A DNA stretch of 64,000 bases. Origin: Paenibacillus sp. FSL R5-0341. Lineage in GTDB: Bacteria > Bacillota > Bacilli > Paenibacillales > Paenibacillaceae. The position numbers were made by a program, and so were the translations under genes. This document shows, in pieces, positions 50,004 through 59,234 of the stretch; position 1 is the first letter of the stretch, and every line of letters begins with the position of its first letter. The stretch is taken from the NCBI RefSeq assembly GCF_037975235.1, contig NZ_CP150241.1, positions 5,952,001-6,016,000 on the forward strand, written 5' to 3'. The notes under the pieces are model-generated. The model was not told where the DNA came from. It saw only the letters and a program-made list of their open reading frames with translations, and ran no database searches.

Positions 50004-50106
50004 ACATACGCTCGTTTAATAAGGTATGAAGTCAGCATTTTTCATTATGTGGTCAAAAGGCACTCAATGAATCTATGCAACACGCTCAAATAATATGATT
50101 TACAGC

Positions 50107-53100
50107 TTAATTAGGCTGCGGCATCAATTGGATTAACGTCATCCCGCCCTGAGTGCTCTGCACACTGGCAATGCTCTCGGCATCGATATCCGCTGGAAGA
50201 TCAATCTGCAATCCATACGGATAGAGGCGATCCACCTCTCCAATAGACATCTGTGCAGAAGTGGTCGCATCCGTATCCTGTTCATTGGATACAGATGTAT
50301 CAGGCGATGTCGAACCTGCATCTTGGTCGGTACCTTGATCGGTGTCTCCACTCGCAGTATTGGACGATGCATTCGTCCCTGTATCCGTTGTTGCATCAGT
50401 AGTAGGATCTGAAGTGGCATCACCCGGCGTGGCTGAATCTGCCTGCTGATCGCCATTCTCCGTCTGCTCTGCGTTCCCCGCGTTTCCCGCTGAGGAACCA
50501 TCCGTGCTTTCTTCGGAAGTACTTCCTGAACCACCATCGGAGGGTTCTTGGGTATCAGGCTCTTCATTCCGATTAAAGCTCTCCCACTTACCTGTAGCAT
50601 CCAACTCCTGCGTGCTGCCATCTTTCATCGTCAATTGCAGCGAGCCTTGCTCAAACTCAGTACTTCCCGTTTCATTCCTGAAACGGATCACCAGTTGAGT
50701 AGCGGATTCCGTACCCTCCTGTTCAGTCGCAGGAATCATATAAGCAATCTGCTCCGCGAGCTGTACCTCAGGTTCAGCCGGAATGCCAGGCTCTTCGGTA
50801 GATGGTGGGGATGCCACTGGCGGCTCCACAGAATTATTCATCCATGCATATGTACCGCCAGCAATACCCAGAACCAGGATCAAGAGAATTAATCCAAACA
50901 GATTCTTCCTTTTACCCGTTAGCATCCGCACCAGTGGGGATGACAGTTCTGTCTTGGCACGGTCATAGACCGGCTTCATTGTCTTGCTCGCTCTCGCATA
51001 ATACGGTTTGAAAGCCGACTTCGACTTGAAAGCTTCACGGTCATGGGCTTTGAAGTACGCCACGATCGCATCCGCATATCCTTTATGCGCATTGGGACCC
51101 CGGACAAACATTCGATGATCTCCTGACCACTCGAAGAATGGATACAGCCCTTCAGCACGACTTGCATTGGTGCGGATGAATTCAATCAGGCCAGGATAAT
51201 CCAACCGATTGCTGCCGCTTCCTCCCCGGTAGAAGGCCATCGGCAAAGCTTCATATGCCGCGATCCCTGGATGAGTCTGCAGCTCTCCGGCAAGCCAGCG
51301 ACGCGTCCAGCGTTGAAGTTCATTGCGTTCTGCCAGGGAAAGTGCCTCCAATGCCTCTTCTTCATTCCCCTCGCCACTAAGCCATGCTCTCGCAGCCAGC
51401 ATCATGTTCGTTCGAGCAGATACATCAGAGCCCTGACGTGCTGCCCAATCCCGAACTTCATTGCCATGCTGCAAAATATCAATGCTTAACAGCTGCTCAC
51501 GGTTAACCCGTTCCAGATCCAGATCCTGAATCATAAACAGGTTAATGACATATGCGAGTTTGTCTGCAAGGCGGGTTAACTCCTCCAGATATGCCGGATC
51601 TTGACTGGCAGACGGAGATCCCCCTTTTCGATTAGGGCGGACTGTAGCTTCAGATTGGCCTATTCGTGCCGTAATGCCTGTATCATAGGTATCATCAGCT
51701 GATACCCGATCCAATATGCTAACCCGCTGGAGAGCTTCATTCGCAGATTGTACCGGATTAGGCGCAGAACATAACCGTTCACGCAGCTCATTGGCTGTCC
51801 GCTCCTGCAAGAAGCTGTAGTGGATCGCAGATGGATGGGACGTAACCCATCTTCGGATCACTTCCACGACGTTCGCTGCCGATTCGGTGCGTTTCAATTG
51901 ATTGTCCAGATAAGGCTCGAACAACAGCTTGGTGAGCGATTCATTGGCCAGCACTTTATCAAAGAAAGCTCGATTTAGCTGCGGATCTCGATCCAGCACA
52001 GCATACAATTCCTGTACAGCACGCATCCGCTTCTGAGCACGGGCATTATTTACACCGTAGATGAAATAGTCAACAATCCAGGATTGCACCACCGGCGCGG
52101 CAACACTGAAGTATTCTCCAATACGAGCAGCGACGTCTTCTTCGGGTACGTTCTCGCGTTTCACACTGTCCAGTTCTCGGCTGAGTAAGGTCAGGAACAA
52201 TTCGTTCAGACGTGAACGCTGCCGCGATCCACCTTCCGGCTTCAGATAGGTCAACAAACCACTTAGGACCTGGCTTTTGTTATCCAGATACAGGTCTTCC
52301 ATGCCTTGTTCAAGACCATAGAACACCGCAAGTTCGCCATATGCTTCAATGGAAAGATCCCTTCCAGGCTCCATCCCGGATAGCATTTCATCGGCAAACG
52401 TATAGAACGCATCCGCCGCCGCAGGTTCCTGCAATAAGGCCCAAGCGAATTCCGCATAAGGTAACTTCGCCACAGATGCATCCGCATGCGTCACTCTGCC
52501 GGATACCAGATCAAAGGTGAAATCCTTCTCCGTATTCCGATCTTTCGGACGCAACGTCCCCCGCTCTACAAACTGAACGTGAATGCCTTTCTTGGCCTGC
52601 GGCTCCTTGGCAAACGTCATGAATCCCAGCTGCCGCCGGAATGCGTATGGTAAAGCCGTGTACAGCAAACGTAGCAATCCTTTGGCCCCTGCGGTGACTT
52701 CCTCTGCGGGAAGGTCCAGCGCAATGTATACTTTTCTGCGTGTCGCCACAGATTGCATTACGGCGTAGAGCAAACGCTTGAACAGCACTTCGTTCATTTT
52801 CAAGGTGCTTAGCACTTGGGTTGGTGATGAATCAGGACCACTTCCCGGTGAGATGGGCAATTCAGCAAGCGCCGGCAGGACTGTACCTTGTTCGATGTCA
52901 TAGGACGTGGCGAACACGGCATCCAGCCAGCCGCCTTGCTTCATCTGCTCTTCCGAGCGTTCGGGAGACAAGACGTAATTATGAGCGAAAAAGGCGCTGC
53001 GTAGCCCGGTAAAATCCGCCGACTGGTACACATTTTGCCCAAGGATCGTCTCTCCACTCTCCAGATGAAGCAGGTGAATGGAAGCCGGAAACTTCGTCTC

Positions 53101-53298
53101 GTCCTTCTCGCTACGGCCTGTCAGCTCCGCTGGAGCGTCGTAGACACAGTAGGGGTGAAGCACTTTTTTGATGAAAGAAGGGTCCAGTCCCGGCGATGCC
53201 GCAACCGTATCGAACCCCTCTGTTGTGCGAAACACCCCGCGCCGCTCTCGGGTATACAACTGTTGTTCAATGGGCGGGGTTACGGAAGAACGCATCAT
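50107..53298 (-). CDS. GAP1-like (GTPase-associated) single-pass membrane protein
   Basis: 1063 residues. The N-terminal half (YTRERRGVFRTTEGFDTVAASPGL, FFAHNYVLS, RKVYIALDLPAEEVTAGAKGLLRLLYTALPYAFRRQLGFMTF) resembles the GTPase-associated protein 1 N-terminal domain; a long helical middle follows. One membrane segment at about 797-819 (FGLILLILVLGIAGGTYAWM) separates it from an extracytoplasmic tail of roughly 240 residues that is very rich in Ser, Thr, Asp, Gly and Asn, with a conserved-looking last 40 residues (ADIDAESIASVQSTQGGMTL). Its ATG overlaps the stop of the GTPase gene by four bases. Identification as GAP1 is from memory of the family; it is likely the effector or membrane anchor of the GTPase. 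Confidence 0.72.
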   Translation of the reverse strand: MMRSSVTPPIEQQLYTRERRGVFRTTEGFDTVAASPGLDPSFIKKVLHPYCVYDAPAELTGRSEKDETKFPASIHLLHLESGETILGQNVYQSADFTGLRSAFFAHNYVLSPERSEEQMKQGGWLDAVFATSYDIEQGTVLPALAELPISPGSGPDSSPTQVLSTLKMNEVLFKRLLYAVMQSVATRRKVYIALDLPAEEVTAGAKGLLRLLYTALPYAFRRQLGFMTFAKEPQAKKGIHVQFVERGTLRPKDRNTEKDFTFDLVSGRVTHADASVAKLPYAEFAWALLQEPAAADAFYTFADEMLSGMEPGRDLSIEAYGELAVFYGLEQGMEDLYLDNKSQVLSGLLTYLKPEGGSRQRSRLNELFLTLLSRELDSVKRENVPEEDVAARIGEYFSVAAPVVQSWIVDYFIYGVNNARAQKRMRAVQELYAVLDRDPQLNRAFFDKVLANESLTKLLFEPYLDNQLKRTESAANVVEVIRRWVTSHPSAIHYSFLQERTANELRERLCSAPNPVQSANEALQRVSILDRVSADDTYDTGITARIGQSEATVRPNRKGGSPSASQDPAYLEELTRLADKLAYVINLFMIQDLDLERVNREQLLSIDILQHGNEVRDWAARQGSDVSARTNMMLAARAWLSGEGNEEEALEALSLAERNELQRWTRRWLAGELQTHPGIAAYEALPMAFYRGGSGSNRLDYPGLIEFIRTNASRAEGLYPFFEWSGDHRMFVRGPNAHKGYADAIVAYFKAHDREAFKSKSAFKPYYARASKTMKPVYDRAKTELSSPLVRMLTGKRKNLFGLILLILVLGIAGGTYAWMNNSVEPPVASPPSTEEPGIPAEPEVQLAEQIAYMIPATEQEGTESATQLVIRFRNETGSTEFEQGSLQLTMKDGSTQELDATGKWESFNRNEEPDTQEPSDGGSGSTSEESTDGSSAGNAGNAEQTENGDQQADSATPGDATSDPTTDATTDTGTNASSNTASGDTDQGTDQDAGSTSPDTSVSNEQDTDATTSAQMSIGEVDRLYPYGLQIDLPADIDAESIASVQSTQGGMTLIQLMPQPN

Positions 53299-54554
53299 CC
53301 CACTCTCCCCTCAATGTACTTCAGCTTGTACAGGAGCCACAGGAAAGGTTCATCCACGCGGATCGGGCTAACCACACCCTGCAATTTCATATCCACCGGA
53401 TTGCTGCCCAGCGCAGATACTGCGAAATAGGCTGTATCCTTGAAGTACACATCCATCGTGCCCTTGAACGGACGGTCCACCTTCTCGATAAAACGTCGAA
53501 TCTCTCCGTCGATATTCTCGAACTCGGTTAAGTCAAACCAATCGCGGTGCACCATGTTGCGGAACACGTTACTGTTCGATTTGATATAATCGCCCTCTTC
53601 ATCCTTGAGGGAATGCAGCATGTCGCTTTTCGTGAGCACAACAGCCGTTGGAATATTGGTCTTGGCTTTATCCTGATACGCGATAAAATCTCCAAACATC
53701 GTCAGCACCACGTCACGCGGCTCATCGTATCGTGGCGTCCACTCTCCCGGCTCATTGCCGAGGTTAATGCGAATTTTGTCCCGAATCGAACGAATCTGAA
53801 GCGGGTCCACCATGAACAGGATACCTGCCGAGTTCTTGATGTGCTGCCCGTGAAGTCCGAGATAATCCTGCTCCACCATACCTTCACCCGCAACGTCAAA
53901 GAAGACTAGAGTCAGCGGCGCTTTATCTTCGTCCTTGAACACAAACTGGAAGATAAACGGCTCCTGCAGCTTCTCCTTCTGTGTGGAATCCAGCAGATCG
54001 CCCCGTTCGAACAACGGTTCTTCATAATCCGCACGGAACCGGCGGCTAATCTCCGCATTCAGTGGCATACAAGCCGCGTCAAAATGATCGGCCGTATAAT
54101 GCTGCAATGTATGAATTAATGAAGTCATGTAGACGGATTTACCCACCTGGGACGCACCAATAATGGAAATGATGTTGCTCGGTGCTTTACCTGCCGTAAC
54201 AGGCAGCTCGTTATGACATTGCGGACACAACCGGCGGCGTGTAACGACACCGTATCGATCGTTCAGACCCATCACGATGTTATCGGAATAAATACGATGT
54301 TCCTCTGGTACATCATGCGGAGCCAATACGGCCTCCATATCAAATACCGTGTCGAGTCCGAACCTTTCACGATACCGATTCAACTTCGCATCTTCCCCGA
54401 GCGCGTAGTCCTCATCATCATCGCGGTGATGGGCAGCTCGGAACACGACCTCTTCCGGTGAAAACTTGCTGAAACAATAAGGGCATACAATATCGTAAAA
54501 CAGCGGACGTTCCTCCGGCTGTTGTCTCTTCAAAAACCGACTAAAAAAGCTCAT
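53295..54554 (-). CDS. zinc-ribbon TRAFAC-like GTPase (double-GTPase 2 type)
   Basis: About 419 residues. A split zinc ribbon, C24-P-Y-C27 and C110-P-Q-C113, precedes the P-loop GASQVGKS (133-140), Walker B FFDVAGEG and the G4 motif TKSD. This matches what I recall of DO-GTPase2 proteins found next to GAP1 genes. Start ATG 54554 follows a GGGGAGGGGA site; the in-frame GTG 54560 is too close to it. It is translationally coupled to the GAP1-like gene (4-bp overlap). It probably hydrolyses GTP to regulate assembly or signalling within this operon's complex; cellular role unknown. Confidence 0.8.
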   Translation of the reverse strand: MSFFSRFLKRQQPEERPLFYDIVCPYCFSKFSPEEVVFRAAHHRDDDEDYALGEDAKLNRYRERFGLDTVFDMEAVLAPHDVPEEHRIYSDNIVMGLNDRYGVVTRRRLCPQCHNELPVTAGKAPSNIISIIGASQVGKSVYMTSLIHTLQHYTADHFDAACMPLNAEISRRFRADYEEPLFERGDLLDSTQKEKLQEPFIFQFVFKDEDKAPLTLVFFDVAGEGMVEQDYLGLHGQHIKNSAGILFMVDPLQIRSIRDKIRINLGNEPGEWTPRYDEPRDVVLTMFGDFIAYQDKAKTNIPTAVVLTKSDMLHSLKDEEGDYIKSNSNVFRNMVHRDWFDLTEFENIDGEIRRFIEKVDRPFKGTMDVYFKDTAYFAVSALGSNPVDMKLQGVVSPIRVDEPFLWLLYKLKYIEGRVG

Positions 54555-54590
54555 AGCCACTCCCCTCCCCTGATCAGTCAGACTAAGGTG

Positions 54591-54633
54591 ATTTACACTT
54601 GCACTACGACGACAGAGTAACCTTCCAATCGCT
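54591..54633 (-). repeat. degenerate partial copy C of the dispersed repeat
   Basis: ATTTACACTTGCACTACGACGACAG with following 20 bp aligns to the conserved left block of copies A and B with several substitutions. It lies between the beta-rich protein gene and the GTPase gene in the same orientation as the other copies. The rest of the element is missing. Confidence 0.6.
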
Positions 54634-54644
54634 AGTCCAACTAT

Positions 54645-55298
54645 CTAGTCTGATATAAGCCGATAGGCGGCTCCATATTTCGGTCCGTCCGTGAAGAATA
54701 ACCGCACATAATCATCCTTGGCGACTTCCACGGGCGGCATCTCATTTCTTCCGGGAGCAAAATCACTCACAAAAGGATACACCGTACCATCTTCCTTATT
54801 CAGCGGAACCCCGCCCTGTTTGCGAACATAACAGAGTGCTTCCTTTGGAACAGGTACTTCCGCTGTGACGGTGATCAATACACTTTTTCGTTTCTGAAAA
54901 AAACCGCTCTTGTAGCGAATAGAAAAGCGGATGTCCGCCTTCCCTGCGCTTGCAATCACCATGTTGTCCTCGTCTCGTTGACGGATCAGCACAGGCCCAT
55001 CTTCCTGCATCTGACACACATAAACTGTGTACTTGATGGCACCAAAACCCGTGATCCGATCCGTGTAACCATTGCTCGCCTTATATTCCTCTCTCGTGTA
55101 CAGCTTCAGCTTTCCCTGTGCAGGCTCTTCCCCGGTACGATCATCGCTCATCATATCCAGCTCCAGCCGTTCCACATACACAGCTTCTACCCGTTCCGGC
55201 CAGAGCCAGCGAAGTGTACAACGTCCTTCATCCACCGCAAGTGTCAGTTTTCGAATCAAGGGTGTCGAAGGGTCTGCATCCGTAAACCGCATTTCCAT
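54645..55298 (-). CDS. beta-rich protein of the tubulin/GTPase operon
   Basis: About 217 residues, function not recognised. Start ATG 55298 was chosen because GGGAGG (55302-55307) is immediately upstream and it starts 13 bp after the stop of the vWA gene; a longer frame would overlap that gene. Predicted mainly beta strands: LIRKLTLAVDEGRCTLRWLWP, VYVERLELDMM, IKYTVYVCQM, KADIRFSIRYKSGFFQKRKSVLITVTAEV, consistent with fibronectin-like or Ig-like folds. No signal peptide or membrane segment. Presumably a cytoplasmic adaptor for its neighbours. Confidence 0.7.
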   Translation of the reverse strand: MEMRFTDADPSTPLIRKLTLAVDEGRCTLRWLWPERVEAVYVERLELDMMSDDRTGEEPAQGKLKLYTREEYKASNGYTDRITGFGAIKYTVYVCQMQEDGPVLIRQRDEDNMVIASAGKADIRFSIRYKSGFFQKRKSVLITVTAEVPVPKEALCYVRKQGGVPLNKEDGTVYPFVSDFAPGRNEMPPVEVAKDDYVRLFFTDGPKYGAAYRLISD

Positions 55299-55311
55299 TG
55301 ACCTCCCGACG

Positions 55312-56616
55312 TTAGAATCCTTTGCTGCGTGTATCTCTTGGTCTCTGACCAAACCCTTCGGCAGAAGAAGTTCCGCCGCCAGCTTCACGACGACCTCGGC
55401 TCTTCCGCGGCGTGTTCTCCTTAATCGGAACAATCCAGGAGAAGAGGGTCAGTACGCCAGACAAAATGAGCATCGCACCCAATCGTACGAATGTATCACC
55501 CACGTTAGAACCGTCGAGACCCCATTCCAGCAGAAGCCCTGCCAGTAGACCCGATACCGCACCACCAATACCGAAGCTGAGTGCGAGATGACGGTTATCA
55601 AACACGAGTCCGAGTGATACACCCAGCGCCACGCCAATCAGTAACACGGCTGCTACACGGAAAATCGCCAGATAAACGCTATGCTCCATCATTCCTGTAC
55701 GCTCCGTCACCAGCGTCCGTTCATCAATCGTATCGTAAATCTGCTGGAATGCCAGATTCAGACCACCGGAATCCGGTACATCATAGTACATGCCACCCGT
55801 TTGCTGGGCAATATTACGCAGCAGATCCGTACCTGATGGGTCCACCAGGCTGAGGCCGACCGTATTGATCGATATCTGTTCATTGGTATATTGGGACAAA
55901 ATATCGGCCGTATCCGCTTCACTGAAGCCATCGGATAACAAGATGACGACGGTACCGCGTTTCGGGTCGTCTTTGCCCTGAATCTGTTCCATGCCTTCCC
56001 GCAACACGGCATCAAAATTGGTGCCGCCCGAAGTTGTAACAATGCCATCGATTTTGCTATAAACCTCATTTTTGGCCGCTTCACTATCGAGCGCAATAAA
56101 CGGCTGTAACAAGTGCGGTTGGTCATCAAATGTAATGACAGCTACCTGTTTGTCACTCTCCATTTGGCTGATCAGTGTCTTGGCTGCTTCAAAGCGTCCG
56201 TTATCCGGATCTGTCTCGCTCATGCTGCCCGAGTTATCGATCATGAGTACGATGTCCTTCACTTGCTTCACACCGCCCGGATTGATTTGATACAGCAATT
56301 GCAGGGCGAGTCCAACAACAAACAACAGAGCGAGTGTTGCCGGAACAAGCAATTTCCACGACAGTCCCAAATACCGGAGCTTCCATGAAGCGCCATTCAG
56401 CTTGGGTGAGATCATCTCTGCGATCAAACAGAACAATCCAACGCTCAGCGCCAGTACGCCAAAGTATAATCCCATCAGCAATAGACGCGGCATCTCCCCA
56501 AGCCATTGACGCAGCATGATTTCTCCTGCCGCAAAGCCGACTGCTCCGCCAATCAGGCTGAACAGGACCAGGAGAAGATTAATTTTTCGCTGCATGTCTA
56601 CATGCATCCTTTCCAT
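55312..56616 (-). CDS. membrane protein with von Willebrand factor A domain
   Basis: 434 residues. Three N-terminal membrane segments (about 12-32, 42-66, 87-108) lead to a vWA domain with intact MIDAS Asp127-x-Ser129-x-Ser131 in IVLMIDNSGSMSE, TSGGTN (conserved Thr) and LLSDG (Asp). Four further membrane segments follow (about 315-400) and a basic Arg/Lys/Gly tail. The vWA domain would bind a partner through a divalent metal. Start at ATG 56616 with TAGGGC upstream; ATG 56607 and 56595 are possible. Confidence 0.85.
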   Translation of the reverse strand: MERMHVDMQRKINLLLVLFSLIGGAVGFAAGEIMLRQWLGEMPRLLLMGLYFGVLALSVGLFCLIAEMISPKLNGASWKLRYLGLSWKLLVPATLALLFVVGLALQLLYQINPGGVKQVKDIVLMIDNSGSMSETDPDNGRFEAAKTLISQMESDKQVAVITFDDQPHLLQPFIALDSEAAKNEVYSKIDGIVTTSGGTNFDAVLREGMEQIQGKDDPKRGTVVILLSDGFSEADTADILSQYTNEQISINTVGLSLVDPSGTDLLRNIAQQTGGMYYDVPDSGGLNLAFQQIYDTIDERTLVTERTGMMEHSVYLAIFRVAAVLLIGVALGVSLGLVFDNRHLALSFGIGGAVSGLLAGLLLEWGLDGSNVGDTFVRLGAMLILSGVLTLFSWIVPIKENTPRKSRGRREAGGGTSSAEGFGQRPRDTRSKGF

Positions 56617-56673
56617 ACCAGCCCTAAGCAGGCTGAGTTAATACAAAATTGATTCGGGTAACTATTCGGTGTC

Positions 56674-56780
56674 CTGGATGGAAAACAGATCCGCGTCTAA
56701 TCACGGAGTCACAGACAAACATCGGGTTTGCTCGGCGCAACTTCGCATCAGTAGCCAATCTGTACCTCCCTTCCATCCAG
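56674..56780 (-). repeat. long-range inverted repeat between two operon genes
   Basis: CTGGATGGAA (56674-56683) and TTCCATCCAG (56771-56780) can form a 10-bp stem around an 87-base loop in the 170-bp gap before the 815-residue gene's stop and the vWA gene. A possible RNA-processing or stabilising structure. Confidence 0.45.
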
Positions 56781-56785
56781 ACGTC

Positions 56786-59233
56786 TTAACGGATGGGTGA
56801 CAACTTCTCCACAAGACCTGCGGGGTGAAGTTCATAGCCATTCTCCGTGTACGAGTCATAATATACTTTGCCGTTCCGATACACCATGAGATCCTCCAGA
56901 TGGAAACCTCCCATCAGATTCAGCTTCTCCACACCACTGCTACGTTCTTCGTACACCACACCCAGCTTGTAGATGCGTGACGTCTCTTCGGCACGTGCCG
57001 CGTAGTCCATGAAAGCACTATGATGGTCACCAAAGAAATACTTCTCTTCATACCGATGTTCCTGCGTATAATCGAATACCCGTACTCGAACAACCGCCTG
57101 ATCCTCCAGCGTGTGGTATAACCTGCGGAACAGATCATCCCGGGTCAATACGTCTTTGTCTCCGTAGGCAATCGTTACATTGGCCCGCTGCAACAGCTCT
57201 TCTTCAAATGGCAATCGCAACGGCTCGGCCGTAAGCAGCAACGAGTGACATACCTCCATCAGCCGTTTCAGCAGACGATCATCGCCTTCTGTGGCGAGCC
57301 GGTTCATGTCTCCCATGTAACGGTCCTCAAACCATACATCCCGTCCGCGTTTGGCTTCCAGGTCGATGATTAGCTCTTCTGTCACTTTGCCGTAGTACTC
57401 CATCACGTTCTGGCCGATGTATTCATCCGCAGCAGCGATACTTTGGACAGCCGTTTCTCGCAGTGTGCGTTCCAGCGATTCAAGTGCTTCTGTTACGTGG
57501 CGACTGAAACGGTGAAGCTCTTCCATCTCCGTATCGTAGATACGCAGCAGATGTAACTCATTTTCCAGTCGCAGTAATTCCACTTTCGGTACATACAATC
57601 GCTCCAGCATACAGTCAATCAGATTGCGTACATTCTGCTTATCACGGAACAAAGCCCGTTTGAACGACTGATCTTCTACGCGCTCTTGCTGACGTTGCTC
57701 CAGCAGAGCACGCGCGGATTCAAGCTGCATCGATTTATCCCGAATCAGTCCGAGCAGCGCTTCACGTACACTGCCAGGCTCACTGTCACTCCAGGCAGCC
57801 CACTGGAAGTAACCAACCTCTGGATGCTCCGCGCGGGATTGTTCGGCCTGACGGCGCAGAGAGCCGCCAGAGCTGCGCTCGCGCACACGCTCTTCCACAA
57901 GACGGACAACGTTATCGCGGAAGTACGCTTCAGCTCCTTGTCCAAACAACGCTCTCTCCGCTTCACGAAGTGAGAGCGGCTTCAGATCGGAAAAACTGAC
58001 GTTATGCGTCATGATGCCACTCATGCCACTAACCAGATCTTCATCGGGCAGCAGGCCTTCAACTTTGCGTTCCACCGAGGCCGCGTCCAGTCCAAAGAAA
58101 GCGAGCTTGTCCTTAATACTCCAGTCCGGCTCCTGCCGCATGCGTGCGAGCAGATACCGATACATGTGATATAACACCGCCAGTGCAATCGGCTTGTTTG
58201 GCCGCCTGATCTCGGCAAAACCCGCACTTGCATAACCATGCTGATCAGAGGTGGTACGAATGTTGTTTTTAAAAGATGTATTGTTGTACGTGTTCGCTCC
58301 CGTACTTGAAACGCTACCCGAGTGATCTACATCCTGCTTCCTGTTCTTCAGCAGGCAGATGCGGCAGATGATCTCGGCATTTTCGATCCAGCCACCGGGA
58401 ACGCCGGTTCCACGCTCATTTTTGTCGGACAAGAGATATACAAGATCAAACAACGGGGAAGCGGGATGTGTAACCGGAATGGAGATCCCATCCTCCGTCA
58501 CCAGCAGTTTACCGCTGAACGTGTAGTCCAGCGACTGCATATAATCCAGTTCCCGCAGAAAAGCAAGGCCTGCTGCGCTGGCATATCCGAAGGAGTCCAC
58601 CTGCTCCATCTCGCTGACCAACACATGCAGATCCGTCTGCACGGACTTGAAGGCTTGGGACAAAATGGTCTCCGTCAGCTTGGTGAGCTCTGGCAATAAT
58701 ACATTCAACGGATCATCCGCTCTGGTTACCACCGTAACGTAAATCCGATCAAATGACGAGTACAGCCGTCCATATTCGGCAATTCGGTTACTAACCCGCC
58801 GAAGCGTACGATTCAGGTCAAAGAGCGCCTGATCCGATTCATGGAAACTGCGGTGGACATCCTTGCGCCGTGTTTTGGACGGTCGCTCCGTCTGCCCAGC
58901 GGACAAAGGCAAGCGGTGAAGAGTCACCTGTCCATCATCGGACGAGCCATCATTTCTCGTTTTACCCGGACCCGCTTCCTGATCTTCTGTCCCGATCTGA
59001 ACGTAAACCACACCGTCTCCGTTATCCCACTTCAGCCGATTGATCTCCTGCACGGCAGACACAGCAGGTGCAACCAGATCACCCACGAAAAGGAACAAAG
59101 CCGGGTAATGGATACTGCTGCGTCCATCACCCAGGCTGCCTTGACGTTCCTGCTCGATTGCATACTGTGCTGCATACTTCTCCAGATCACGCTTCAGGGT
59201 ATTGTTCGAATTGAACTCCATCCCGGCCACCAT
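56786..59233 (-). CDS. unknown 815-residue protein of the tubulin/GTPase operon
   Basis: 815 residues, family not recognised. It starts within two bases of the tubulin-like gene's stop and is presumably coupled to it; ATG 59221 is an alternative start. The N-terminal third has alternating strands and helices (SIHYPALFLFVGDLVAPAVSAVQEINRLKW, DRIYVTVVTRADDPLNVLLPELTKL, TDLHVLVSEMEQVD), like an alpha/beta nucleotide- or tubulin-partner fold, without a P-loop. The middle is long helical coiled-coil-like (ERAESRALLEQRQQERVEDQ region, RLENELHLLRIYDTEMEELHRFSRHVTEALESLERTL). The C terminus has further strands. No signal peptide or membrane segment. Probably a binding partner of the tubulin-like protein. 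Confidence 0.7.
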   Translation of the reverse strand: MVAGMEFNSNNTLKRDLEKYAAQYAIEQERQGSLGDGRSSIHYPALFLFVGDLVAPAVSAVQEINRLKWDNGDGVVYVQIGTEDQEAGPGKTRNDGSSDDGQVTLHRLPLSAGQTERPSKTRRKDVHRSFHESDQALFDLNRTLRRVSNRIAEYGRLYSSFDRIYVTVVTRADDPLNVLLPELTKLTETILSQAFKSVQTDLHVLVSEMEQVDSFGYASAAGLAFLRELDYMQSLDYTFSGKLLVTEDGISIPVTHPASPLFDLVYLLSDKNERGTGVPGGWIENAEIICRICLLKNRKQDVDHSGSVSSTGANTYNNTSFKNNIRTTSDQHGYASAGFAEIRRPNKPIALAVLYHMYRYLLARMRQEPDWSIKDKLAFFGLDAASVERKVEGLLPDEDLVSGMSGIMTHNVSFSDLKPLSLREAERALFGQGAEAYFRDNVVRLVEERVRERSSGGSLRRQAEQSRAEHPEVGYFQWAAWSDSEPGSVREALLGLIRDKSMQLESARALLEQRQQERVEDQSFKRALFRDKQNVRNLIDCMLERLYVPKVELLRLENELHLLRIYDTEMEELHRFSRHVTEALESLERTLRETAVQSIAAADEYIGQNVMEYYGKVTEELIIDLEAKRGRDVWFEDRYMGDMNRLATEGDDRLLKRLMEVCHSLLLTAEPLRLPFEEELLQRANVTIAYGDKDVLTRDDLFRRLYHTLEDQAVVRVRVFDYTQEHRYEEKYFFGDHHSAFMDYAARAEETSRIYKLGVVYEERSSGVEKLNLMGGFHLEDLMVYRNGKVYYDSYTENGYELHPAGLVEKLSPIR

Positions 59234-59234
59234 C

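Larger units (their letters stand above)
49612..50106. other. intergenic region with Fur box and terminator
   Basis: Contains the Fur box for the ATPase gene (49723-49737) and the terminator of the GAP1-like gene (49964-50003). No gene is supported in the remainder. Confidence 0.6.
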
